From an uncultured Verrucomicrobiae bacterium (GTDB taxonomy: Bacteria; Verrucomicrobiota; Verrucomicrobiia; Limisphaerales; UBA1096): a DNA stretch of 64,000 nucleotides. Below, one piece after another: positions 1 to 8,037 of the stretch. Within the stretch, counting starts at the first letter, position 1. Each line of letters opens with the position of its first letter. The notes below the pieces were generated by a model, which saw only the letters and a program-made list of their open reading frames with translations, was not told the DNA's origin and did no database searches. Location of the stretch: assembly GCA_937770485.1 (NCBI GenBank), contig CALJHX010000014.1:1-64000 (forward strand), read 5' to 3'. A program made the translations under genes and the position numbers.

Positions 1-606
1 CAGTACGTGGAGGGCAAGGGAGTACCAAGTCTCATCGCTGTTTATCAGAACGCTGACCGAAATGCCAAGAAGATTGCCCTCGCCTGGGCCAAGGGCATCG
101 GTGGCACCCGCGCCGGCGTGATCCAGACCACCTTCAAGGAGGAGACCGAGACCGACTTGTTCGGCGAGCAAACCGTACTTTGCGGCGGCGCATGCTCACT
201 TATCCAGGCCGGTTACGAGGTGTTGGTCGAGGCCGGTTACCAACCGGAGATGGCTTACTTCGAGTGCCTTCACGAGCTGAAACTGATTGTCGATCTGATC
301 AACGAGGCCGGCATCAGCGGAATGCGTTTCTCGATCTCCGAGACGGCCAAGTGGGGCGATGTCAAGATTGGCCCGAAAATCATCGACGCCAGTGTGAAGA
401 AGCGCATGAAAGAGGCGCTCAAGGACATCCAGAGCGGCAAGTTTGCCAAGGCGTGGGTGCGCGAATACAAGGGAGGCTACAAGCAGTACAACAAGCTGCT
501 CAAGGCTGGCGAAAAGCACAACATCGAGAAGGTGGGAACCCGCCTGCGCTCCATGATGCCTTGGATGCGGAAGCGCACTGTCAAAGGAGCCCAAGCCGCG
601 TATTAA
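1..606 (+). CDS. ilvC: Ketol-acid reductoisomerase, C-terminal part (5' end outside window)
   Basis: The first 201 codons visible are the C-terminal helical (knotted) domain of ketol-acid reductoisomerase, which converts acetolactate or acetohydroxybutyrate to the dihydroxy acid in valine, leucine and isoleucine synthesis, using NADPH and Mg2+. Recognised stretches are [31 protein letters not shown] with its metal-binding acidic residues, and VLCGG. The reading frame is open from base 1, so the NADPH-binding domain and start codon lie upstream of the window. A GTG at position 7 is internal and not the start. The following gene starts 33 nt after the stop, but its content gives no link to amino-acid synthesis. 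Confidence 0.93.
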   Translation, partial: QYVEGKGVPSLIAVYQNADRNAKKIALAWAKGIGGTRAGVIQTTFKEETETDLFGEQTVLCGGACSLIQAGYEVLVEAGYQPEMAYFECLHELKLIVDLINEAGISGMRFSISETAKWGDVKIGPKIIDASVKKRMKEALKDIQSGKFAKAWVREYKGGYKQYNKLLKAGEKHNIEKVGTRLRSMMPWMRKRTVKGAQAAY

Positions 607-638
607 AAGAACCGGCAAGGCGCAACCAACTGAGCTTC

Positions 639-1568
639 ATGGTGTTTGACCCTACTGTGACGCCGAAAAAGGCAGGATTTATTTTAAGAGCACTCACTTT
701 GCTTGGGGTGTTTGCCCTGTTTCATGAAGGGGTGTTTGCTGTGCAGGATGTGAAGACGCAGTCAACTAACCCGCCCGAGTCCTACCTTGCTATCATCAAG
801 CGTAATGCCTTCGATCTAACGGATGCGCCGCCCCCCGCGAAGGACTCCCCACCGCCCGAGCCTCCCAAAAATCTCGATATCAAGTTCACCGGCATTTATC
901 GGTTGAAGGGGGTGGAAAAGGCGTGCCTCGCGCTAATCGATTCCAGTGCCAAGCCGCCTGAAACCAAATATTTGCAGATACCTGTGGGTGACAAGCAGGG
1001 AGCCATTGAGATTACCTCCATTGATGCAGAGGCGGGCACGGTCAGCTTAATCAAGGATGGGAGCCCACTGGAGCTGAGCCTGAAAAACAACGAGCACACC
1101 TACAACACCGCCGTGGCCAGGGCACCGTCGAAATCGTCGAAATCCCGATCCTCCTCATCGAAGACATCATCTCGCTCATCCAGCGGTTCGCGGCCGACCG
1201 CCGGCAGGAGTTCGGGCACCACCAGTTCCCGATCCGGCAGCAGCTCTTCAAGAACTTCATCCAGTCGATCGGGTTCCGGCTCTCCCTTGGGTGGTTCAAG
1301 AACAACTCGCGCTGTTCCCACTCGGGCGCGTCGCACTTATCCGACACCGCCGTCCATGGAAGGTGGTGATCCGGCAGTTCAAGCCTTGGAAATGATGCAG
1401 CAAAAAGATCTGGCGGAAAGTAAGGGTGTTCCCATGCCCCCTTTGCCATTTAAGCAGCAACTCGAGGACGCTGCTCCGGCGGATGCTATTCGGGATGACC
1501 GCCCCCCGATGCCCCCTGTGCCGGGTGGTCCTATTCCTCCGCCACTCAATATCCCTCCGGGCGGATAA
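639..1568 (+). CDS. Secreted or anchored Ser/Pro-rich protein, possibly GspC/PulC-like
   Basis: This is a 309-residue protein. The ATG at 639 is chosen because it directly precedes a basic plus hydrophobic segment (residues 10-35) that looks like a signal anchor; in-frame codons further upstream overlap ilvC and read as nonsense. After a Pro-rich linker (about 63-77) comes a compact domain (about 78-150, ending SLIKDGSPLELSLKNN), then a strongly Ser/Arg-rich low-complexity stretch (about 163-230) and a Pro-rich tail. The compact domain's pattern (tolerance of small cofactor-free beta strands, GDKQGAIEI then GTVSLIKDG) is reminiscent of the periplasmic HR domain of type II secretion GspC/PulC proteins. 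That is a weak resemblance and no other secretion gene is nearby. Function unknown. Confidence 0.7.
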   Translation: MVFDPTVTPKKAGFILRALTLLGVFALFHEGVFAVQDVKTQSTNPPESYLAIIKRNAFDLTDAPPPAKDSPPPEPPKNLDIKFTGIYRLKGVEKACLALIDSSAKPPETKYLQIPVGDKQGAIEITSIDAEAGTVSLIKDGSPLELSLKNNEHTYNTAVARAPSKSSKSRSSSSKTSSRSSSGSRPTAGRSSGTTSSRSGSSSSRTSSSRSGSGSPLGGSRTTRAVPTRARRTYPTPPSMEGGDPAVQALEMMQQKDLAESKGVPMPPLPFKQQLEDAAPADAIRDDRPPMPPVPGGPIPPPLNIPPGG

Positions 1569-1578
1569 GTTATACCCC

Positions 1579-2367
1579 CTAAAATTTTTCCAGCAAACTG
1601 GTCGAGTCGGCATCCACGAACAACATGGCTTGGCTTTGCGTCCGCAGAAATGACGCTGGGCAATTTGTGCTCACCGGGCTTTCCAGCATCGCTTGAACGG
1701 CCTTAGCCTTGCGTGACTCGGGTGCCACGCACACCACCTTTTTCGCCGAGCACAGTGCCGGCACCGTTAGTGTCAGAGCGTATTTCGGCACGGCTTCAAG
1801 ATCAGGGAAATGCCCTTCGTTGACCTGTTGCATTCGGCAGGCGACATCGAGTTCCACGATTTTGACCAGGCGCTCGTCTCCGAAATCAGCCACCGGCGGA
1901 TCGTTGAACGCGATGTGCCCATTCTCTCCGACGCCCAAGCAGCAGAGATCGATTGGTTGAGCCTTGAGCAGGGCTTCGTAGCGCTCGCATTCGGCGATCG
2001 GTTCCGGCGCGTCGCCACCAAGATAGTGGAATACCTTCGGGTTCACTTGGCTCTCCACTCGCTCGCGCATGTAGCGCCGGAAACAGGCTGAATGATTCTC
2101 ATCGACGCCGAGGTACTCATCCATGTGAAACAGCGTCATTTTGCTCCAGTCGATGCCACCCAACTCCACGAGGGTTTTCAAAAACTGAATCTGCGAGTTA
2201 CCGGTGGCGAGAATAGCGGCGGCGTCACCCTGGCTGGCAATGGTTTCCACGAGGTAATCGTGGACGGTCTGAGCCACATCGGCTGCCATTTCCGCCTCGG
2301 ACGCATAAACCCGGACGGGCAGCGAGTCGGCTGTGAATATTTTTATGGGTTGTCTGGTTTCGCTCAT
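1579..2367 (-). CDS. nagB: Glucosamine-6-phosphate deaminase family protein
   Basis: This 262-residue protein belongs to the family that converts glucosamine-6-phosphate to fructose-6-phosphate and ammonia in amino-sugar catabolism (cytoplasmic). Visible motifs are the phosphate-loop region ATGNSQIQFL (about 54-63), DEYLG (about 83-87) and the signature GVGENGHIAFNDP (about 145-157), with the catalytic His at about 151. The ATG at 2367 gives the usual family length; an open frame runs on upstream to 2715 but crosses the divergent hesB-like gene and shows no family similarity. It is convergent with the preceding secreted protein (10 nt gap) and divergent from the HesB gene. A 6-phosphogluconolactonase-type paralogue is possible but the FNDP motif favours NagB. 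Confidence 0.88.
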   Translation of the reverse strand: MSETRQPIKIFTADSLPVRVYASEAEMAADVAQTVHDYLVETIASQGDAAAILATGNSQIQFLKTLVELGGIDWSKMTLFHMDEYLGVDENHSACFRRYMRERVESQVNPKVFHYLGGDAPEPIAECERYEALLKAQPIDLCCLGVGENGHIAFNDPPVADFGDERLVKIVELDVACRMQQVNEGHFPDLEAVPKYALTLTVPALCSAKKVVCVAPESRKAKAVQAMLESPVSTNCPASFLRTQSQAMLFVDADSTSLLEKF

Positions 2368-2431
2368 ATCGTTGTCAACTTCGGCAGAGTGGCTTGGGCA
2401 AGCGAAGAATTCAAGAATTGAGTAAAACCGG

Positions 2432-2470
2432 CTTGCGCAAGTTGACGCTGGAGCAAACAGGTTGTAGCTT
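2432..2470 (+). promoter_or_regulatory. Candidate promoter with palindrome upstream of hesB-like gene
   Basis: In the 118-nt divergent spacer a perfect 10-bp palindrome CTTGCGCAAG (2432-2441) abuts TTGACG (2442-2447), followed after 17 nt by TAGCTT (2465-2470), a weak -10 match. This is a plausible sigma-70-type promoter for the gene at 2486, with the palindrome as a possible operator shared with nagB. Inferred from spacing only. Confidence 0.3.
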
Positions 2471-2485
2471 CTGAGCCGAGTTGAG

Positions 2486-2830
2486 ATGAGCGATGAATCT
2501 GAATCACTGCTGACCGTCACCGAGGACGCCGCCAAACAGGTGGGTGTCGTCCGGTCGAAGGAACCCGAAAACTGCACTAAAACGCTGAGACTCTTCGTCG
2601 AGGAGGGCGGCTGCAGCGGCATGCAATACGGCATGGTATTCGACGAAAAACGTGACGACGATCTTGCCCTAGAGTTTTTCGGCGAGACCGTACTCGTCGA
2701 TAATTTCAGCGCCAACTATTTGCGCGGGGCGGTCGTGGACTATCACGATGGCCTCAACGACGCCGGCTTCAAGATAAAAAATCCGAATGCCACGCAATCG
2801 TGCGGTTGTGGCAACTCGTTCGAGACTTGA
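2486..2830 (+). CDS. HesB/IscA-family iron-sulfur cluster assembly protein
   Basis: This 114-residue A-type Fe-S carrier is of the ErpA/IscA/HesB kind, which accepts nascent clusters and passes them to apo-enzymes. All three conserved cysteines are present: Cys43 in EEGGCSGMQYG and Cys106 and Cys108 in the C-terminal SCGCGNSF. Length and the F-x-V-D core (ETVLVDNFSANYLRGAVVDY) are typical. It stands alone, with no isc or suf genes next to it, divergent from nagB and convergent with the eboF-like gene. The 29-nt gap to that gene holds a 16-bp palindrome (2840-2855). Which member of the A-type family it is cannot be told from this window. Confidence 0.92.
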   Translation: MSDESESLLTVTEDAAKQVGVVRSKEPENCTKTLRLFVEEGGCSGMQYGMVFDEKRDDDLALEFFGETVLVDNFSANYLRGAVVDYHDGLNDAGFKIKNPNATQSCGCGNSFET

Positions 2831-2839
2831 TGCGCCCGC

Positions 2840-2855
2840 GCGCTTGGCCAAGCGC
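2840..2855. repeat. 16-bp palindrome GCGCTTGGCCAAGCGC between convergent genes
   Basis: A perfect 16-bp inverted repeat without spacer, containing the iterated core CTTGGCCAAG (2843-2852). It occupies most of the gap between the converging hesB-like and eboF-like stop codons. As RNA it could only form a hairpin with a short strained loop and it has no U-tract, so a DNA-level role is more likely than termination. Confidence 0.9.
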
Positions 2856-2859
2856 AGCT

Positions 2860-4257
2860 TTAATTACCGACTACGTGGGAGCGAAGCACGCCGTACACGT
2901 CCGTGGAGTCGAGTGTTTTATCGGCTGCAAGTTGGGCGGACTTCGAAATCAGGATAGGCCAATCCGCTTGGTCGCTTGGTCGACAGCCGTGTGAGCCCTT
3001 GACTAGCGAGGCGTCCAGCGGGACGACGTCCATCAGCATCCTGAAGCCTAGTTTCTTTTTCAACAACTTGAGCATCACCCGTGGCGTCGAGCCGCGGGCC
3101 GGATCCTTGAATAACTCAACCGGGTCGTAGCCCGGTTTGCGGTGGATGTCCACGCAGCGCGCGAAGTCCGGCGCCATCGCATCATCCATCCAGTAGTAGT
3201 AAGTGAACCATGCGTTCCCGGCAGCGGTGACGACGAGATCTCCCGCCCGCGAATGGTCGATGCCGTTGGCCTGTTTTTCCAATTGCCCCCAGACCGCCGC
3301 TACGCCTTCGGTGCCCTCGAGCAAGGTGCGGACATCACTTTCTATCGATTTATCGTTGAGGTAAACGTGAGCCACTTGGTGGTCGGCCACGGCGAACGCC
3401 CGGCTGTTTCCGCAGTCGAGCCGATCGAGGCCAAGCTCCTCCTTGATGGTGAGCCAGCCGCGCTCACGGAAAATTCGGTTGAGATGAACCGGTCGCTCGA
3501 CAGGTGTGATGCCGTACTCGGAAAGCAAAACAACCTGGACGCCGCGCGCCTCAAAAAAATCAATCAACTCGCCGACAATCCGATCGATGCGTTGCAGGTC
3601 GTTGGCAATCTCCGGGTGCCCAGGGCCAAGCCGCTGGAGGTTGTAGTCGAGGTGTGGCAGGTAAACGAGATTCAGCGTTGGTTGCTGCTGCTGCTCGATC
3701 CACTTGGCAGCATTTGCGATCCATTCGCTGACTGCCTCCGGTTTGCCGACGGGCGACTGTTGCCCGGCCATTGGCCCCCAGAAAGCGGGAAAGGGAAATT
3801 CGCCAAGTTCCTCCTTGAGCGCCGGCCGCAGTTCGTGCGGCCAAGTGTAAATGTCAAAGTGTTTGCTGCCATCCGCCGGGTACATCGGGCGCGGCGTCGC
3901 CGACCATTCGACGTCTGCGTACATATTGAACCACCAAAACATCGTCGCACAGGTGAAGCCGCTGTTGGCCAGGCGGAGGTCATGCCACAGCTTGGGCGAC
4001 TGCACGGTTTGGTTCGGTTGCTTCCAGAATGTGACCTCGGCTAGTTCGTCGTTGTACCAGCCGTTGCCGACGATACCGTGGTCCCTTGGGCGTTGACCGG
4101 TGAGGTAATTGGACTGGGCGGTGCAGGTCACCGCCGGGAATGCAGGGTCGATGAATGCCGCTTGGCCAAGCGAGAGGAATTGTGAGATCGCCGGGGTATC
4201 CGGGCCGATGTGCCGTTGAGTTAGCCCGACGACGTTGAGAACGGCGGTGCGTTTCAC
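2860..4257 (-). CDS. eboF: Alkaline-phosphatase-superfamily phosphodiesterase, EboF-like
   Basis: This 465-residue protein belongs to the type I phosphodiesterase/nucleotide pyrophosphatase branch of the alkaline phosphatase superfamily. The N-terminus (NVVGLTQRHIGPDTPAISQF), the nucleophile region FPAVTCTAQSNYLTGQRPRDHGIVGNGWY and the C-terminal metal region GSHGCRP match the phosphatase of the ebo cluster. The start is GTG at 4257. It lies 11 nt downstream of an EboD-like dehydroquinate-synthase homologue, the pairing that supports the ebo assignment. In Nostoc punctiforme the ebo cluster is linked to export of a scytonemin precursor; the substrate here is unknown. EboA, B, C and E homologues are not seen next to it. 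A general nucleotide pyrophosphatase is the alternative. Confidence 0.8.
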   Translation of the reverse strand: MKRTAVLNVVGLTQRHIGPDTPAISQFLSLGQAAFIDPAFPAVTCTAQSNYLTGQRPRDHGIVGNGWYNDELAEVTFWKQPNQTVQSPKLWHDLRLANSGFTCATMFWWFNMYADVEWSATPRPMYPADGSKHFDIYTWPHELRPALKEELGEFPFPAFWGPMAGQQSPVGKPEAVSEWIANAAKWIEQQQQPTLNLVYLPHLDYNLQRLGPGHPEIANDLQRIDRIVGELIDFFEARGVQVVLLSEYGITPVERPVHLNRIFRERGWLTIKEELGLDRLDCGNSRAFAVADHQVAHVYLNDKSIESDVRTLLEGTEGVAAVWGQLEKQANGIDHSRAGDLVVTAAGNAWFTYYYWMDDAMAPDFARCVDIHRKPGYDPVELFKDPARGSTPRVMLKLLKKKLGFRMLMDVVPLDASLVKGSHGCRPSDQADWPILISKSAQLAADKTLDSTDVYGVLRSHVVGN

Positions 4258-4268
4258 GGCGAAGAGGG

Positions 4269-5464
4269 TCAGGCCCGGGCGGGGATGACCGATTGTTCGC
4301 GGCCAGCCTGGCGGCCGCGCAGTTCGTAGATCGACTCGATGACCAGCGGGAGATTCATCTCGTGTACCTCGAACCCTTGGCCAAGCTCGCGGAGCAGCGT
4401 GATGGTCAGGTCACCACCAAGATGCTCGCGGAACTCCTCCAGCCCGGTGATCACTTGCAGCGCGCCGGACTCATCCTCGTGCAGCAGCTCGTTGGCGAAC
4501 AACTCGAACCCAAGCGACTCGATGAGTGTCAGTATCCGGTCGACTGTCCCGGCGGTGAGATGGCCCGTGCGGCGGGCGTAAACCACGTCCAGGGCAATGC
4601 CGATCGCAACTGCTTCGCCGTGCCGAATCCGGTACTCGGAGAGCTGCTCCAGTTTGTGCGCTGCCCAGTGTCCGAAGTCGAGCGGGCGCGCCGAGCCGAA
4701 CTCGAAAGGGTCGCCCGAGGTGGCGATGTGGTTGATGTGCAACTCAGCGCAGCGGTGGATCAGACGCCGCATTGGCTCCGGCGAGAAGGCCGCCAGCGCC
4801 TCGGCTTCCGCCTCGATCCAGTCGTAAAATTCGTGGTCACGAATGAGCGCTACCTTCACCGCCTCGATGTATCCATTACGCTTGTCCCGGTCGCTGAGCG
4901 ACGAGAGGAGGTCGAAGTCGTTAATCACCGCGAATGGCGGGGTGAAGGCTCCGATGAAATTCTTTTTCCCAAAGGCGTTGATCCCGTTTTTCACGCCGAC
5001 ACCGGAGTCAGCCTGGCTGAGGGTGGTCGATGGAATCCGGACATGCCGCACGCCGCGATGAGCGGTGGACGAAGCCAAGCCGACCATATCGAGCAGCGCG
5101 CCGCCACCGACTGCGATGACATAACTGTGCCGGTCGATGTGGTGCATCTCGACTTTTGAATGGATTTCCGAGACGTGAAAATAGGAGTTCTTCGTGCGCT
5201 CACCGCCCTCGAATTGCATGGGGTCGCAGACGAGTTTCAAGCAGTCGTTGTGTCGCTTGAAGTACGCCAAAACAAGATTGACCAAGTTGGGCTGTGCGCG
5301 GCACAACGCCTCGTCCATGACCATTAGCACTTTTTGAGGTCGGTCAGTTTGACCGTCGGCGCAAGTATGTCGCGCAGCGTGCAGTTGTCCGGGGCAAATA
5401 CCTGTTGTGTGAACAGCACCTGATGCCGGTAAGTCACACCAATCTGTCGCTCAATCAAACTCAC
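4269..5464 (-). pseudogene. eboD: 3-dehydroquinate-synthase-like EboD, split by a 1-nt frameshift
   Basis: Codons from 5330 down to 4269 (353 residues) give a dehydroquinate-synthase-fold protein of the EboD type. Marks are HIDRHSYVIAVGGGALLDMVG (shown in part), VGVKNGINAFGKKNFIGAF and the metal-binding His region. The missing N-terminus is encoded just upstream in another frame: from GTG at 5464 it reads roughly SLIERQIGVTYRHQ, then LFTQQVFAPDN and ILAPTVKLTDLKK, stopping at the junction. The frames meet in a run of five T (5331-5335; A on the coding strand). One extra base restores one protein of about 398 residues, the normal EboD length. Either a real null allele or a homopolymer sequencing error. 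The GTG at 5330 would give a truncated protein lacking part of the nucleotide-binding domain. Confidence 0.78.
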
Positions 5465-6055
5465 TGCCTGCGGGAAAATGCGCCGCAAGTCTGCGGATTA
5501 CCAGTTTTTTCGCTATTCTTTAACGGCGTAGGTATCGACTTGAATGTTGCGTAACGGGTCTAATATTTGAACTGGCATCCCTGGTGGAGCAGCGACTTGC
5601 GGAGAATAAGTAAAACTCCGGTTTCGCTGAAGGCGATAAAAACATGACTTCGTTCTCGGTTCTCCAAATGAAGTGGTGGTCGAGCTCCGCCCTCAAGTGG
5701 AGCAGTGCGTGGGCAGGGCAGCCGCTTAGTATAAGGCACAACAATCGGTATGCAGGTGGATTATTTTGAGAGAATTATTTGCATTTGGAATGCTTTGGCT
5801 GATAATAAATAATTCCATAATGTCGTCACAAGGCTCGGAATATCTGATGAAGTTACCTGGAGCGATTCCCTTACCGCGTGGTGTACGAAGTGGTTGAAGC
5901 GGAACATGCCGTGACCGTTTGAGCGGAGAGTCACGTGGCTCGGCATTAACGGGAATGTCGTCGGCGGATATGAAGCCATTTAATTCGCTTAGCAAAGCTT
6001 TGCCACTGTCAAATGGGTTCCCCTGCGCTTGGGCAAATGGTAGAATCGTTACGCA
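5465..6055. other. 590-bp stretch without an intact gene
   Basis: Between the EboD N-terminus and the DUF885 gene no intact coding region is convincing on either strand. The only recognisable piece is a ParE-like C-terminal remnant at 5851-5922. The 3' part must contain the promoter of the DUF885 gene, but no clear -35/-10 pair stands out. Confidence 0.5.
5851..5922 (+). pseudogene. RelE/ParE-type toxin C-terminal remnant
   Basis: The frame reads SYLERFPYRVVYEVVEAEHA followed by VTV and a stop. The ERFPYRVVYEV stretch matches the C-terminal core strand of RelE/ParE toxins (typically RFPY-x-I-x-Y-x-V). Two stop codons lie directly upstream and no antitoxin gene is visible, so this is a fossil at most. 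The match is short and could be chance. Confidence 0.38.
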
Positions 6056-7870
6056 ATGATTCGAGCCATCACACTCATCGTTCTGTTGACAACCGCCATA
6101 CCGCTTGGCCATACGGAAAATAACAGCGAGCGCTACCGCAAACAATGTACCGACATTATCGCGGCCAAGGGCCAATCGAACAGCGCTGAACGACTCTGGA
6201 AGCTTTTTGGCGCGAACTGGGAGTACCGGATGATCGCCTCGCCGGAATCGGCGACATGGCGCGGATACCCCGGGCAGAATGATCGCTGGAGCGACTTGTC
6301 CATGGAGGCCCTTGCTGTGGGCAAGGAAGATGCCCGGTTGACTCTCAATGCCATAATTACGTTTGATCGGCTCAAGCTCAGTGAAGCCGACCAGTTGAAT
6401 TACGACCTGTTTCGCCGCAATGCCGAGATGGCGGTCGAGCGTCAGCAGTTTCCGTCCGAGTTCCTCGTGCTCAACCAGATGGACGGTCTGCCACGTGATG
6501 TACCGTCGATGATAGCCATGATGCCGGGTGTCAGGACAAAGGATTACGAGGATATCCTGGCGCGCTTGAGCGGCATTCCGGCGCTGGTTGATCAAACCAT
6601 TGCGCTACTTCAGGAAGGACTAATGCGCGGCATCGTGCCGCCGAAAGTGCCGCTGCGAACCGTGTCAGATCAAGTATCCGGGCAGGTGCACATCGGCCCC
6701 ATGACCACGCCGATGCTTTCCAAGTTCAAAAAGTTTCCAGACACCATTCCAGCAGCGGAGCAGACGCGCCTGACTGAGGCGGCGAAGGCAATTTATTCTG
6801 ACGAGGTCCGCCCGGCGTTCAAACGACTTCACGCGTTTCTGAGTAACGAGTACGTGCCGAATTGCCGCACGACCATTGGCCGCAGCGCGTTGCCCGACGG
6901 CCGGGCGTGGTACGATTACCAAATCAAACATTACACCACCACGACGCTCAGCCCGGATGAGATTCACAACATCGGTCTGCGCGAAGTGAAGCGTATCCGA
7001 AGCGAGATGGAGGCGGTTCGCAAACAGGTTGGCTTCGAGGGTGACTTGCACGCTTTCTTCGAGTTCCTCCGTACTGATCCGCGGTTTTACTACGAGACAG
7101 CCGATGAGCTGCTCGCCGGTTATCGAGACATCTGCAAGCGAGCCGACCCCGAGTTGATCAAGCTGTTTCGCAAACTGCCGCGCCAGCCTTACGGCGTAAT
7201 TCCTGTTCCATCGTATATCGAAAAGTCTGTCACAACTGCCTATTATCAACCCGGATCTAACGACGCCGGCCGCGCCGGTTTTTTCTTTGCCAACACTTAT
7301 GACCTGAGGTCGCGACCCAAGTGGGAGATGGAGGCGCTCGCGCTGCACGAGGCTGTGCCGGGGCATCATTTGCAACTGGCCATCGCCGACGAGATCGTGG
7401 GCTTGCCGGAGTTCCGCAAGTACGGCCGCTACACCGGCTACGTCGAGGGCTGGGGCTTGTATTCCGAAAGCCTCGGCGAAGAGATGGGCTTTTACACCGA
7501 CCCGTATTCCAAGTTTGGCCAGTTGACCTACGAAATGTGGCGGGCCATCCGCTTGGTCGTAGATACCGGTATTCATGCCAAGGGATGGTCGCGGCAGCGG
7601 GCGATCGATTTTTTCAAGGCAAACGCCAGCAAAGCAGATCACGACATTACCGTCGAAGTCGATCGTTACATCGTCTGGCCTGGCCAAGCACTTGCCTACA
7701 AGCTCGGCGAACTTAAACTGAAGGAACTCCGCGCCCGAGCCACAGCCAAGCTCGGCGACAAGTTCGACATCCGATCCTTCCACGACGAGATCGTTTGGAA
7801 CGGTGCCTTGCCGTTGAGCATCCTCGACCAACGCATCAACAACTGGATCGCTGCAGAGCAGGCAAAGTGA
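6056..7870 (+). CDS. DUF885-family secreted metallopeptidase-like protein
   Basis: This 604-residue protein has a short N-terminal signal peptide (MIRAITLIVLLTTAIPLGHT). The family signature HEAVPGHHLQLAIADE lies at about 431-446: an HExxxH-like zinc-binding element followed by the conserved downstream segment YVEGWGLYSESLGEEMG, which supplies further acidic ligands. The C-terminal YIVWPGQALAYKLGELK is also typical. DUF885 proteins are predicted periplasmic or secreted zinc peptidases with poorly defined substrates. The ATG at 6056 directly precedes the signal peptide. It is a single gene with about 590 bp of non-coding DNA upstream and a CTTGGCCAAG site just after its stop (7877-7886). Confidence 0.9.
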   Translation: MIRAITLIVLLTTAIPLGHTENNSERYRKQCTDIIAAKGQSNSAERLWKLFGANWEYRMIASPESATWRGYPGQNDRWSDLSMEALAVGKEDARLTLNAIITFDRLKLSEADQLNYDLFRRNAEMAVERQQFPSEFLVLNQMDGLPRDVPSMIAMMPGVRTKDYEDILARLSGIPALVDQTIALLQEGLMRGIVPPKVPLRTVSDQVSGQVHIGPMTTPMLSKFKKFPDTIPAAEQTRLTEAAKAIYSDEVRPAFKRLHAFLSNEYVPNCRTTIGRSALPDGRAWYDYQIKHYTTTTLSPDEIHNIGLREVKRIRSEMEAVRKQVGFEGDLHAFFEFLRTDPRFYYETADELLAGYRDICKRADPELIKLFRKLPRQPYGVIPVPSYIEKSVTTAYYQPGSNDAGRAGFFFANTYDLRSRPKWEMEALALHEAVPGHHLQLAIADEIVGLPEFRKYGRYTGYVEGWGLYSESLGEEMGFYTDPYSKFGQLTYEMWRAIRLVVDTGIHAKGWSRQRAIDFFKANASKADHDITVEVDRYIVWPGQALAYKLGELKLKELRARATAKLGDKFDIRSFHDEIVWNGALPLSILDQRINNWIAAEQAK

Positions 7871-7876
7871 CCGCGG

Positions 7877-7886
7877 CTTGGCCAAG
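7877..7886. repeat. CTTGGCCAAG site downstream of DUF885 gene
   Basis: An exact copy of the iterated palindrome, 6 nt after the stop codon of the DUF885 gene and therefore not explained by protein coding. Confidence 0.9.
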
Positions 7887-8037
7887 TGGGGCAAAATTAT
7901 CGAACAACGAATTACAATGCGAGAGTCGAAGGGGGGAAATAAAAACGGATTTCATGTATTTTCAAAAAATATGTCCGAATCTCTGTCTCTTTTTTATCGC
8001 ATTCAAAATTGTTTCGCTTGAATATTTCGTCTTCTGC

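Noticed and set aside
180-638. Long upstream extension of the secreted protein gene through ilvC
   Set aside because: It overlaps ilvC in another frame, is Arg-rich nonsense and lacks the signal anchor; the start at 639 fits better.
2840-2855. 16-bp palindrome considered as an intrinsic terminator
   Set aside because: There is no loop and no T-run, and the same 16-mer occurs inside two genes.
5885-5950. Hairpin GCCGTGAC...GTCACGTGGC considered as a group II intron domain V
   Set aside because: The stem lacks the conserved domain V loop and bulge; a ParE-like coding remnant explains most of it better.
6665-7894. 409-codon antisense frame over the DUF885 gene
   Set aside because: It lies antisense to conserved HEAVPGHH codons and shows no family features.
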